Origin: Granulicella pectinivorans
GTDB lineage: Bacteria; Acidobacteriota; Terriglobia; Terriglobales; Acidobacteriaceae
DNA length: 64,000 nucleotides
Direction: 5' to 3'
Assembly (NCBI RefSeq): GCF_900114625.1
Contig: NZ_FOZL01000001.1
Coordinates: 2,728,001-2,792,000, forward strand
Below, in pieces: positions 25,801-33,660 of this stretch. The position numbers and the translations under genes were made by a program. The number at the start of each line of letters is the position of its first letter. Position 1 is the stretch's first letter. The notes under the pieces were generated by a model that ran no database searches, had not been told where the DNA came from, and was given only the letters and a program-made list of their open reading frames with translations.

Positions 25801-25933
25801 CGCCACCGAGATTGAAGAGGCGGCGACCGCCGGTAGCCTGGAGCAGGCCGAAGGGACGGCGCGTAAACTGGAGATGGAGATTGAGAAGATCGTGGTAGCC
25901 TTGGACGCTCTGTGTGTGGAGCCTGAATCGTGA
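22811..25933 (+). CDS. MHYT-PAS hybrid sensor histidine kinase with two receivers and HPt
   Basis: A 1040-residue membrane sensor. Residues about 5-240 form an MHYT domain with the repeated M-H-Y-V/I-G-M motif three times inside a seven-helix unit, proposed in the family to bind a metal such as copper and sense a gas. A PAS domain follows (about 255-385), then HisKA with phosphorylated H401 in S-H-E-I-R-T-P, an ATPase with G-T-G-L-G-L-T, a first receiver (phosphoacceptor D696), a second receiver (D839) and a C-terminal HPt domain with H980 in A-H-T-V-K-G. All parts of a phosphorelay are intact. ATG 22811 has GGAGG 7 bases upstream. The next gene overlaps by 4 bases, so its receiver is the likely output. 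Confidence 0.95.
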   Translation: MVGHYDYRLVTVSVLIAILSAYAALDLAGRVTSSRGLVRLAWLSGGAMAMGMGIWTMHYVGMLAFILPVPVLYDWPTVVLSLLAAVFASGVALLVVSRESMGNIGAISGAIVMGSGIAGMHYIGMDAMRLPGMHHYNLAIVLLSILLAVVISFVALRLTFAQREYKRSFSTRKTMSALAMGAAIPVMHYVGMAAVTFTPMEEPLRSFEHAINISDLGLVAIIFTALIMLGLVFVTAFVDRKFDTQSLHLKRSEQRYRMIVETAFDAFIGFDTNFVVTNWNAQSELTFHCSLSDALGRSLQEFLRLDTPVGPGELPLRERLRWSDTQTDLGRVEVVGLRKDGSEFPAEMAVSPILWGEEKRFSAFVQDVTTRKVVEKEREAAKLAAESANRAKSEFLANMSHEIRTPLNGVIGMTDLALETELTREQREYLQTVKYSADALLNVINDTLDFSKIEAGKVELETVAFDLRECMESALRTLVLQAEEKGVELLSEVEQGVSEIYLGDSGRLRQVLINLVGNAIKFTPKGEVAVSARIAGEGPQEGTVKLHFVVVDTGIGIPEEKREKIFESFSQADTSTTREYGGTGLGLTISRRLVEMMGGKIWVESEVGKGSKFHFVVTLGIAEAAAVRASTESVMDVLRGKRVLVVDDNRTNRRILDGLLTNWGMRTALAEDAEQALIKLSEAQGFGMSYDLILTDMHMPRMDGFDLITKIHEDSRSAATIMMLSSGGQKGDVVRCEQLGVAAYLLKPIRQIELKQAITRVLAPVEKIAAPPVLTRETLQQDRDPRASMNVLIAEDNEVNQRLAVRLLERRGHTVTVVGNGRAAVEALQKNSYDLVLMDLQMPEMSGFEATVAVRAGEQATGRHQPIVALTAMVMKEDQERCIEVGMDGYLSKPIRPQELDMLLDRYAEKRMVSSPAAPAVMEDAMETVEESELMGRIGDDREFLAELVQVFRNDYPKQMRLLREAIAQGQIEAVMRVAHTVKGTLANLAAPRGRELATEIEEAATAGSLEQAEGTARKLEMEIEKIVVALDALCVEPES

Positions 25934-26850
25934 GAATTTTGATCGCGGACGACGACCTGATGTCCGTGCGGATGATGGAACGGATTTTGGTACTCGCCGG
26001 ATATGAAGTCGTGGTTGCGGACAACGGGCATGATGCCATGCAGCACCTGCAGTCGCCCGACGGCCCCCGGCTTGCTTTGCTGGATTGGATGATGCCAGAG
26101 CTGGACGGTCCTGAGGTTTGTCGCGAACTCCGGAAAGACGCCGACCGCCCCTATATCTACATTGTGCTTCTGACCTCCAAGGACTCGAAAGAAGATCTTG
26201 TGATGGCGTTGGAGGCCGGTGCGGACGACTTTCTGACCAAGCCGTGTAACGCCGGCGAACTCAAGGCACGACTCCGGACCGGCCACCGCATTCTCCTGCT
26301 CGAAGACAAGCTGGTGGAGGCGCGGGAAGAGATGCGCTTCAAAGCGACCCACGATATGCTGACCGGCTTGTGGAATCGTGGAGCCGTGCAGGCTGCCTTG
26401 AGCTACGAACTGCGCCGTCTGCATCGTGAACAGAGTTCGGTGGCGGTGCTGCTGTGCGATGTCGATCACTTCAAGTCGGTCAACGATTCCTACGGGCACT
26501 TGGTGGGAGACGATGTGCTCAGGGAGGTTGCGGACAGGCTGCACAACGCGGTACGCCCGGGCGATGTCGTCGGTCGCTACGGTGGAGAAGAGTTCCTTGT
26601 CGTGCTGCGCAATTGCGACCATCTGCTGGTCGTCGAGGCCGCGGAACGCGTACGGACCACCATTGCGTCCACGCCGATTCAGGTGCGCGGACGCTCTCTC
26701 GCAATCGCGATCAGCATCGGTGCGACGGTCGCGGAACACAGCGAACGCGTCCTCGTTCCGGAGGTACTCATCGGCGAGGCTGACCGGATGCTATATCGAG
26801 CGAAGCAGGAGGGAAGAAACCGCGTGGTGATCTCCGAAACGATCGTTTAA
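25930..26850 (+). CDS. Response regulator with GGDEF diguanylate cyclase (PleD-like)
   Basis: A 306-residue two-domain protein. The N-terminal receiver (about 1-120) has the acidic pocket D8-D9-D10, phosphoacceptor D52 and the K in L-T-K-P. The GGDEF domain (about 140-305) has an intact G-G-E-E-F at 218-222 and an inhibitory site R-P-G-D at 209-212 with the correct five-residue spacing, so it should make cyclic di-GMP from GTP with product inhibition. The start is a GTG overlapping the kinase stop as GTGA, which implies translational coupling and makes it the cognate output of the preceding phosphorelay. Confidence 0.95.
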   Translation: MRILIADDDLMSVRMMERILVLAGYEVVVADNGHDAMQHLQSPDGPRLALLDWMMPELDGPEVCRELRKDADRPYIYIVLLTSKDSKEDLVMALEAGADDFLTKPCNAGELKARLRTGHRILLLEDKLVEAREEMRFKATHDMLTGLWNRGAVQAALSYELRRLHREQSSVAVLLCDVDHFKSVNDSYGHLVGDDVLREVADRLHNAVRPGDVVGRYGGEEFLVVLRNCDHLLVVEAAERVRTTIASTPIQVRGRSLAIAISIGATVAEHSERVLVPEVLIGEADRMLYRAKQEGRNRVVISETIV

Positions 26851-26888
26851 AGAGGGCTCTATACTGGGGGAGCCGTCCCTGTCTCCTT

Positions 26889-27890
26889 ATGGATATTCGA
26901 CAAGTTGCCAAGCGCGCCAAGGTCTCCACAGCGACGGTGTCCCGTGTGCTGAACGATTCACCCAGTGTGCGCGAGAAGACATCGGCCCATGTGCGCAACG
27001 TCATCGCCGAGATGAACTATGTGCCGAACACGCACGCGCGAAGCCTGCGTGTTGGCAGAGCCCGCATGTATGGGTTGATCGTCTCGGACATCAACAATCC
27101 ATTCTTCCCCGAGCTGATCGATGCCTTCGAGGCTCTTGCCGCGCAGCAGGGAATCGATGTCATCTTCATGCACACGAACTACGATCCCAAGCGTCTGCAA
27201 AGCTGTATCCGGCGCATGGTGGAGCGCAGCGTGGATGGCATCGCCGTCATGACCTCGGAGGTCGATCTGGAAGCGCTCCAGATGGCTCCGGAGCGGGTTC
27301 CTCTGGTGCTGATGAACCAGCCCGCATTCAAGGACCGCTACCGCAATGTGCCTGTGGAGTACGCAACCGGCTTCCGCGAAGCTCTTGAGCATCTTCGTGA
27401 ACTTGGCCATACCGACATCGGCTTCATCTCCGGGCCTTCTACGCTTAGCTCAGCCAAGCGGCGACGTGAGGAATGGAGTCTCGCGATGAAACGTTTGAAG
27501 CTTCCGGTGCGCAAGGGGTGGGTGATCACCGGAGACATGCGCATGGAAGGGGGCGAGCGTGCGATGGCGGAGCTGATGGCACTCGAGGAGCGCCCGACTG
27601 CGGTGCTGACCTCGAACGACCTGATGGCCGTAGGGGCTCTGCAGGCTGCCTCGCATGCTGGTCTCTCGGTGCCTACCGACGTGTCGATCATCGGCTTCGA
27701 CGATCTTCCCATTGCCAGTATGGTGATGCCGCCGTTGACCACCATTCAGCTTCCCCGGCGCGAGATTGCGGCCTATGCGTTCGCCAGCCTGCTGCAGGCC
27801 ACGCGTGATGGGATGGTTGCGAACTCCGACGTCGTCCACCCTACGCTGATCGTGCGCAAATCGACCGCTGTCGTCCCCCCAAGAAGATAA
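26889..27890 (+). CDS. LacI-family transcriptional regulator
   Basis: A 333-residue regulator. Residues 1-50 hold the LacI helix-turn-helix and hinge (D-I-R-Q-V-A-K-R-A-K-V-S-T-A-T-V-S-R-V-L-N), and residues about 58-333 form the periplasmic-binding-protein-like sensor domain with S-D-I-N-N-P-F-F and the late S-I-I-G-F-D-D. The ligand is probably a sugar. It is the only LacI protein in the window and the closest regulator to the TonB receptor at 27939, so I infer that it reads the four TGTAATG-CATTACA-like sites at 31392, 31484, 35422 and 35512. No such site is visible before its own gene. Confidence 0.93.
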   Translation: MDIRQVAKRAKVSTATVSRVLNDSPSVREKTSAHVRNVIAEMNYVPNTHARSLRVGRARMYGLIVSDINNPFFPELIDAFEALAAQQGIDVIFMHTNYDPKRLQSCIRRMVERSVDGIAVMTSEVDLEALQMAPERVPLVLMNQPAFKDRYRNVPVEYATGFREALEHLRELGHTDIGFISGPSTLSSAKRRREEWSLAMKRLKLPVRKGWVITGDMRMEGGERAMAELMALEERPTAVLTSNDLMAVGALQAASHAGLSVPTDVSIIGFDDLPIASMVMPPLTTIQLPRREIAAYAFASLLQATRDGMVANSDVVHPTLIVRKSTAVVPPRR

Positions 27891-27913
27891 GGGGTGAGCC
27901 ATGGCTCACCCCT
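27890..27913. terminator. 24-bp perfect palindrome between convergent genes
   Basis: A fully symmetrical 24-base palindrome centred on CCATGG begins at the last base of the LacI stop and lies 26 bases before the 3' end of the TonB gene. It can form a hairpin in both mRNAs. No T run follows, so it is a weak terminator or an RNA 3'-end stabiliser. Confidence 0.5.
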
Positions 27914-27938
27914 GGTTTCGAGTGTTGTTCAGGAAACG

Positions 27939-30900
27939 TCAGAAGTTGAGCGTTCCGCCGAGCTGGATCTCGCGGTTATCGCGCTGCGTTGCCGTGATCT
28001 TTCCGAAGGAAGCGCCGGCCGAGACGCTCGAGTTGGGGTTCGCGAACTGTGCATGGTTCCATGCGTTGAAGAATTCGCCGCGGATTGTGAACCTGGTTTC
28101 GCGGTACAACGAGAACGACTTGTGTATCCCGGCATCCCAGTTGTTGAGTCCGGGCCCCGTCAGGCTGTCGAAGGCCGCGTTGCCGAAGGCCGCACGTGCT
28201 CCAGCGGGCAGAGCGCCGTTGACGAGGTTCACGGGATCGGTCGAGGGATCGCGATAGCAGTTCTGCGTCACATCCGCGACCAGAGGCGTGAGCCAGTAGT
28301 GGCCATTGGTGCGAACGCTTCCGCTGGCCCGGTCACTTCCCCCGCAGTACTGGTTCGCACGAATCAGCCCAGGCGACCATGCCGTATTGTTCGGTGCGCT
28401 TACTGTGAATGGATTGCCCTTCTGCATCGTGGTGATGGCATCGATATCCCATCCTCCGACGACGGCATTCAGAACCGGGTTGATGTTGCTGCCGAAGTGA
28501 CGTCCACGTCCTACGGGCAGTTCCCACACGGCGCTCACAACCAGCGACTGCGGCACATTCGAGGTGGTGAGGCCGTAGTCGCATGCGATCAGGCAACTGC
28601 GACGCTGGTTAACCGTACCGTTCGAACCCTGCTGCGCGGCGGCCATCGCCTTCTCGTACGTGTAGTTTGCCAGGATGCTGAGGCCCTTCGAGAACTGCCT
28701 TTGGAACTTCACCAGAAGCGCGTTGTAGTTGCCGTAGCCAATGCTGTCGACTTCCTGCATGTAGCTGTACTTGCCGTTATACGGGTTATTCGCATCGCGG
28801 CAGTACTGCGACCCCGGTGCGGAGCAGTCGAAGGGGTTGTAGTTGAGCGCAAGGTGGTGCGAGACATTGCCCAGGTAAGCCGCATCGATCAAATACTTGC
28901 CGAAGGTGTGCTGGATATCGACGTTCCACTGCTCGACATAAGGAGAACGCTGGGTCTGGCTGAGGTATTGGATCGGGCCGGTGATGGCGTTGGCCTGGGT
29001 CTGCGTGATCTGCCCGACTGTCACCGAAGGAAGCGCATTGGTTCCCAGCACATAGGTTGGGTAAGGCTGCGTGTTCGAGACTGCATTGTTGATGGTGATG
29101 ACCTGCGACACAATTGCGTACTGCGCGTTCACATCCTGCTGTGTCGTGTAGTAAAGCCCGAACCCGGCACGAAGGACGGTGTTCTTCAACATCTGCGGTT
29201 GCCAACTGAATCCGGCGCGCGGAGCCCAGTTTGTCATGGTCATGGGGAAGACTTCGGGGTTTACCTGGCCGAGTGCCGCGAAGGTGGGGAGGCCTGCGGT
29301 GAAGTTGAAGCCGTGGATCAGGTTCTTGTCGGGACCGCTGGGGTTGGGTGGCGTGGCCCCATACCAGGCAAGCGCAATATTCGCGGTGAAGTTCGGCATG
29401 ATCTTCCAGGTGTCCTGGATGTAAGGCTCTGCCGTCGTCCAGCGGAAGTGCGTGCGCGGCATGCCGATGGACTGTCCGCTGGCCAGGTCGCCAAGCAGGA
29501 AGTCGGCAAACGAATTGCCAGCGGCGATGCTCGAATCGACTGCAAATCCGCCGCTGCCGTTGGACTTGGTCTGCGCGGTGAAGTTGCCGTTGAAGTTGAA
29601 GACGCCACGCGCATTCGCATTGGCGCTCGACTGGATCGTGCGCAGGTAAGCAATCTGGAATCCGAACTTGATCTGGTGTTTCCCGTGCAGCCAGTTGAAC
29701 CCGTCATGGATCTGGTACACGTTGTCGATGTTGCCGATGAGCCCGGTGGAGGTGCCGAAGCCGGAATAGCCGTTGGCGAGCGCGATGCCGGGGACACCGT
29801 TCTGGTCGGCGGTGCCGGTAATGTTCAGCGCGTTCTGCAGGCCGTTGACGGAGATGCCCTGATCGTAAACGGAGTCGCGAATCACGCCCATGCGAAGCTC
29901 GTTGACCTTGTTGGAACTGAGCGACCAATTCCAGCCCAGATTCACCAACTCCGTATCGAGGGGGAAGGCCGTACCCTGTCCGGGGAAGAGCCCCGGAGAG
30001 GTGACGGGCGAGTTTAGCCAGTTACCCTGTGCGAAGACCTGGTTCCTTTCATTCACGTTGTAGTCGATGCGTCCCATGAACTGGTCGGAGTTCAACTGAT
30101 ACGGAGCATTGCCACCGACATTGTTGGCCGCAGGCACCGGACCGGCACCCGGCAGATAGTACTTCAGCAGGCCCGTCGCTGTGCTGGTGATGCGCGATGC
30201 GGGAATCTTGTTGCCGGCGAACTGCATGCGCTGGCCCGTCGTGGTGTTCAGCGTGGTGGGATCGAAGATCGGTGTGGAGAGCGCCGAAAAGTCCCCGCCG
30301 AACATCGCTGCCGTCGGTGTCTGCGCGTTGATCAGTACCTGTTGGTTCTGGCGGTAGCCCTCGTAGTTGGTGAAGAAGAAGAGCTTGCCCTTCAGGATGG
30401 GTCCGCCGAAGTCGAAGCCGAACTGGTTCTGGTGATACTTGCCTGGCGCAATGGGCACGCCCGCCGAGGTGATGCCAAAGTAGTTGCGAGCCTGCATCTG
30501 GTTGGTGCGAACAAACTCATACAACTCGCCGTGATAGTGGTTTGTGCCGGATTTTGTTACAACATCGACGATGCCGGGGTTCGGTCCCATATCCGGCATA
30601 AAGAAGCCATAGTGCACCTCGAACTGATCGATGGATCCCGTCGACAGGTTCAGCGAAGTATTGCCTGCACGACTGCCCACGGTCTCCAGGCCGTTGACCA
30701 CGTACATCGTGTAGTCCGGCTCATTGCCAGCGATGTTGATCGACATCCCCGGGTGGCCGGTCTGCGCGACCGAACCATTCGCAGCGCCCGCATTCGACTG
30801 CGCGGCCCCTGAGAGCAGGCCAAGCTGCAGGAAGTTACGTCCGTTCAGAGGAAGCTGCTCCACGCTCTGCGGTCCGATCACTGTACCAAGGTCGTTCGAT

Positions 30901-31301
30901 TCCGTATCCAGCAGGTTCGCGAGACCGCTGGCATCGACCTCCACGGTCGCGGATGAAGAGGCAATTGCGAGCTTCGCGTTCTGCGTTGCGTGCTGTCCGA
31001 CCGTCACGTTGAAGCTCGACACCTTGTACGAGGCGAAGCCACCCCTGGCTACCTCGATGGAGTAGAGCCCCGGGGGGATGGAAGGGAAGGAGTAGCTGCC
31101 CGAAGCGTCCGACGTCGATTGCAGCTTTACGCCGGTCGAGGTGTTCACCAGGCTGACGCTGGCATCCGGAATCACAGCGCCGGAGGTGTCGACGACAGTG
31201 CCCTGAATGGATGAGGTGCCGCTCTGAGCGCTGAGGACGGCCGGGCAGATCGCGAGCAGGATGGTCAGTACGAGGGAGATGAGCTGTTTCTTCAGATGCA
31301 T
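27939..31301 (-). CDS. TonB-dependent receptor, acidobacterial Oar-like type
   Basis: A 1120-residue outer-membrane receptor with a signal peptide ending L-S-A-Q, a carboxypeptidase-regulatory-like domain (about 30-110, I-Q-G-T-V-V-D-T-S-G-A-V-I-P), a plug with Q-L-P-L-N-G-R-N-F near residue 150 and a long barrel ending in L-N-F. The repeated short motif N-G-R-N-F is common in this acidobacterial class. The ATG at 31301 has GGAGG at 6 bases; upstream in-frame methionines are in the regulatory region. Context (sulfatase, GH51, GH36, aldose epimerase) suggests import of arabinose- and galactose-containing oligosaccharides. A TGTAATG-type operator lies about 90 bases upstream. Confidence 0.93.
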   Translation of the reverse strand: MHLKKQLISLVLTILLAICPAVLSAQSGTSSIQGTVVDTSGAVIPDASVSLVNTSTGVKLQSTSDASGSYSFPSIPPGLYSIEVARGGFASYKVSSFNVTVGQHATQNAKLAIASSSATVEVDASGLANLLDTESNDLGTVIGPQSVEQLPLNGRNFLQLGLLSGAAQSNAGAANGSVAQTGHPGMSINIAGNEPDYTMYVVNGLETVGSRAGNTSLNLSTGSIDQFEVHYGFFMPDMGPNPGIVDVVTKSGTNHYHGELYEFVRTNQMQARNYFGITSAGVPIAPGKYHQNQFGFDFGGPILKGKLFFFTNYEGYRQNQQVLINAQTPTAAMFGGDFSALSTPIFDPTTLNTTTGQRMQFAGNKIPASRITSTATGLLKYYLPGAGPVPAANNVGGNAPYQLNSDQFMGRIDYNVNERNQVFAQGNWLNSPVTSPGLFPGQGTAFPLDTELVNLGWNWSLSSNKVNELRMGVIRDSVYDQGISVNGLQNALNITGTADQNGVPGIALANGYSGFGTSTGLIGNIDNVYQIHDGFNWLHGKHQIKFGFQIAYLRTIQSSANANARGVFNFNGNFTAQTKSNGSGGFAVDSSIAAGNSFADFLLGDLASGQSIGMPRTHFRWTTAEPYIQDTWKIMPNFTANIALAWYGATPPNPSGPDKNLIHGFNFTAGLPTFAALGQVNPEVFPMTMTNWAPRAGFSWQPQMLKNTVLRAGFGLYYTTQQDVNAQYAIVSQVITINNAVSNTQPYPTYVLGTNALPSVTVGQITQTQANAITGPIQYLSQTQRSPYVEQWNVDIQHTFGKYLIDAAYLGNVSHHLALNYNPFDCSAPGSQYCRDANNPYNGKYSYMQEVDSIGYGNYNALLVKFQRQFSKGLSILANYTYEKAMAAAQQGSNGTVNQRRSCLIACDYGLTTSNVPQSLVVSAVWELPVGRGRHFGSNINPVLNAVVGGWDIDAITTMQKGNPFTVSAPNNTAWSPGLIRANQYCGGSDRASGSVRTNGHYWLTPLVADVTQNCYRDPSTDPVNLVNGALPAGARAAFGNAAFDSLTGPGLNNWDAGIHKSFSLYRETRFTIRGEFFNAWNHAQFANPNSSVSAGASFGKITATQRDNREIQLGGTLNF

Positions 31302-31391
31302 ACGATCCTCCAGATCAAATGGCCTATCGAGGGCCCAAAACGGGTTGCACATGCCGTGAGGGGAGTGAAGCGATCCCTTATTCATTCGCGA

Positions 31392-31405
31392 TGTAATGCA
31401 TTTCA
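31392..31405. promoter_or_regulatory. LacI-type operator, TGTAATGCATTTCA
   Basis: A 14-bp near-palindrome with one mismatch to the consensus TGTAATGCATTACA. It lies 91 bases before the TonB receptor start. Confidence 0.6.
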
Positions 31406-31483
31406 TTACTGACTGCACTCAACCCTGTGCGCCGCTAGCCCGATGTCTTCATTCGGCCTGCGATCAACTCAGGGAGTGAGTCT

Positions 31484-31497
31484 TGTAATGCATTACA
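31484..31497. promoter_or_regulatory. LacI-type operator, TGTAATGCATTACA
   Basis: The perfect copy of the 14-bp palindrome. It is 92 bases centre to centre from the site at 31392 and 124 bases before the EamA start. Confidence 0.7.
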
Positions 31498-31620
31498 TTG
31501 CGGCGAATGAACTATCGGCCTTCGCAACATCGTCTGTCAAGGAGAATCATCAAAAGAGGCCTTTCCCTTTCAGCATACCGCGCCGTCCGTCAACTGCCCA
31601 ACCTGCCGTTATCATGATCC

Positions 31621-32547
31621 ATGCTTACAGGCAGGCGGCTTCAGATCTCTCTCGCGTTTGGATCTGTGTACATCCTCTGGGGATCCACCTTCGTCGCGAT
31701 CCGGTATGTCACGCAACTCCTGCATCCAGCCTTTGTCTCGGGACTGCGCTATATGATCGCGGGTGTTCTCTCGATGGCATACCTGCTTCTTCGCCGACGT
31801 TCAGTAGCCCTCTCCGGTCGTGAGTGGGGTCAGGTTACGCTCCTCGGCCTGCTTATGTTCACCATCAACACCACGCTCGTCAGCTATGGCGGACGTGTCC
31901 TCTCAGCCGGTCTCACGGCTTTGTTTGTCGCCTCTATCCCGCTCTTCCTGGCAGCGTTGGAGGCCTTACTGCCCGGTGGGAGCACCATGAACGCCCGCGG
32001 CTGGATTGGCACACTTACCGGATTTGCCGGTCTCGCCCTCCTTACCAGCCACGGCATGCGCGGACAACCGCTTACCAGTGAGACGACACTGGCGTGTCTC
32101 GCGCTTCTGCTTGCGGCGTTCGCCTGGGCCGTCGGTTCGGTCATCGCCCGCCGCATGCCGATGTCTGCGTCACCCCTGCTTCTCAGTTCCTGGCAGATGC
32201 TGATCGCCGGTGCGATCAACATGTTGATCGGGATAGCCGCCGGTGGCATGAGGTCCTCGCAGTGGACGCGGGGTGCATGGCTGGCGATGCTCTACCTCGC
32301 CATCTTTGGCTCCATTGCGGGCTATACCTCGTACATGTTTCTTCTTCGCCATGTAAGACTCTCGGCTGCCGCGACCTACGCCTATATCAATCCCATCGTC
32401 GCTGTGTTGCTTGGCTGGCTCCTGCTCCACGAGACTCTCCACGGCGTTGAGTGGGTGGGGATGGGCATCGTGATCGTGTCGGTCGCTGTGGTCATTGCCT
32501 CTAAGTCTCCTGCGGCAAAGCCTATCTCGGCCGTATCCCAAACGTGA
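31621..32547 (+). CDS. EamA-family (DMT) permease
   Basis: A 308-residue membrane protein with ten predicted helices in two EamA repeats (about residues 10-142 and 158-300). It shows the repeat hallmarks W-G-S-T-F-V-A-I-R near residue 20 and Y-I-N-P-I-V-A-V-L-L-G near residue 255. Family members export or import metabolites including sugars, amino acids and nucleotide sugars, so substrate is unknown. It is divergent from the TonB receptor and shares its palindromic regulatory region, so it may belong to the same regulon. The 3' end overlaps the convergent galM gene by 26 bases. Confidence 0.88.
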   Translation: MLTGRRLQISLAFGSVYILWGSTFVAIRYVTQLLHPAFVSGLRYMIAGVLSMAYLLLRRRSVALSGREWGQVTLLGLLMFTINTTLVSYGGRVLSAGLTALFVASIPLFLAALEALLPGGSTMNARGWIGTLTGFAGLALLTSHGMRGQPLTSETTLACLALLLAAFAWAVGSVIARRMPMSASPLLLSSWQMLIAGAINMLIGIAAGGMRSSQWTRGAWLAMLYLAIFGSIAGYTSYMFLLRHVRLSAAATYAYINPIVAVLLGWLLLHETLHGVEWVGMGIVIVSVAVVIASKSPAAKPISAVSQT

Positions 32548-33634
32548 ACACCGTCGTCGATCGGAACACCTCTCCCGGCCGCAGTGTGGTGGTCGGAAAG
32601 TTGGCATGGTGCGGTGAATCCGGATAGTGCTGCGTCTCCAGGCAAAACCCGGCGTGCTTCTCATAGGGCTTGCCGCTATAGCCCTTCACCGATCCGTTCA
32701 GGAAGTTGCCGGAGTAGAACTGCACCGCGGGTTCCGTGGTCGATACCTGCAAGGTGCGTCCACTGCCGGGATCGAACACCTCCGCAGCCCTACGCAGCTT
32801 CCCACCGGCAGGCTGCAGGACGAAGTTGTGGTCATATCCACCTGCCAAATCCAGTTGAGCGTGATGCCCTCCCATGCGTCTTCCGATCGGCGTCATTGCC
32901 CGGAAATCAAAAGGAGTCTGGTCCACGCGAAGCACTTCGCCCGTGGGAATCAGCCCGGTGCCAATCGGCGTATAGCGGTCGGCGTTGAGTTGAAGCTCCT
33001 CATCCAGAACATTGCCACTCGCCTCGCCGCCCAGGTTGAAGTACGTGTGATTCGTCAGGTTGATTACCGTCGCCCTGCTCGTCGTCGCCGTATAGTCGAT
33101 CCGCAGAGATCCACCCATGAGCGTGTAACGTACGTGGACGGTCAGAGCGCCCGGAAAGCCCATCTCTCCATCGGGACTCAGCAGCGTGAATTCCACGCTC
33201 CCCTTGCCGTTGGCCTTGCCCTTCCATAGTTTGCGGCTGAAGCCCTCAGGCCCACCATGCATCGCGTTGGCGTTATTGTTGATCGGCACATGCCAGGTCT
33301 GCCCGTCTATCTCAAATGTGCCACCCGCAAGGCGGTTCGCGTACCGCCCGATCGTCGCTCCGAAGTACGCCTTCGGGTCCGCCAGATACTGCGCCGCGTT
33401 GTGGAACCCGAGCACCACGTCCGTGCGCTGCCCCTCTCGATCCGGGGCCTCGATGCTCACGATCCTTGCGCCATAGTCGGTAAGCTGCACGCGTATATGT
33501 CCGTCCTCGAGCGTATACAGCGCGATAGGACGTCCATCATCCATCGTTCCCCAGGAACCCCGCTTCACCCTAGCCTGCAAACTGCACGTCACCAGCAGAA
33601 GAAGCGCAACCGGCGCAAAGTGTTTCAACGTCAT
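32522..33634 (-). CDS. galM: Exported aldose 1-epimerase
   Basis: A 370-residue galactose mutarotase-type enzyme with a signal peptide (about 1-21). Visible motifs: G-R-Y-A-N-R at about residue 95, the substrate-binding N-A-M-H-G-G, the catalytic N-H-T-Y-F-N with its His, Y-D-H-N-F, and the catalytic Glu in C-L-E-T-Q-H-Y-P-D-S near the C-terminus. It interconverts alpha and beta anomers of galactose, arabinose or glucose; export implies it acts on sugars released outside the inner membrane. The ATG at 33634 starts the signal peptide. It is 26 bases after the sulfatase gene and in the same operon. Confidence 0.93.
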   Translation of the reverse strand: MTLKHFAPVALLLLVTCSLQARVKRGSWGTMDDGRPIALYTLEDGHIRVQLTDYGARIVSIEAPDREGQRTDVVLGFHNAAQYLADPKAYFGATIGRYANRLAGGTFEIDGQTWHVPINNNANAMHGGPEGFSRKLWKGKANGKGSVEFTLLSPDGEMGFPGALTVHVRYTLMGGSLRIDYTATTSRATVINLTNHTYFNLGGEASGNVLDEELQLNADRYTPIGTGLIPTGEVLRVDQTPFDFRAMTPIGRRMGGHHAQLDLAGGYDHNFVLQPAGGKLRRAAEVFDPGSGRTLQVSTTEPAVQFYSGNFLNGSVKGYSGKPYEKHAGFCLETQHYPDSPHHANFPTTTLRPGEVFRSTTVFTFGIRPR

Positions 33635-33660
33635 AGGAGGCGCTCCAAAGGAGGGGAGAA

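Larger units (their letters stand above)
31302..31620. other. Divergent regulatory region, TonB receptor and EamA permease
   Basis: A 319-bp interval with two 14-bp palindromic sites (31392 and 31484). I see no coding sequence in it. Confidence 0.6.

Noticed and set aside
27894..30017. 707-codon open frame on the plus strand
   Set aside because: Antisense shadow of the second TonB receptor gene, no recognisable domain.
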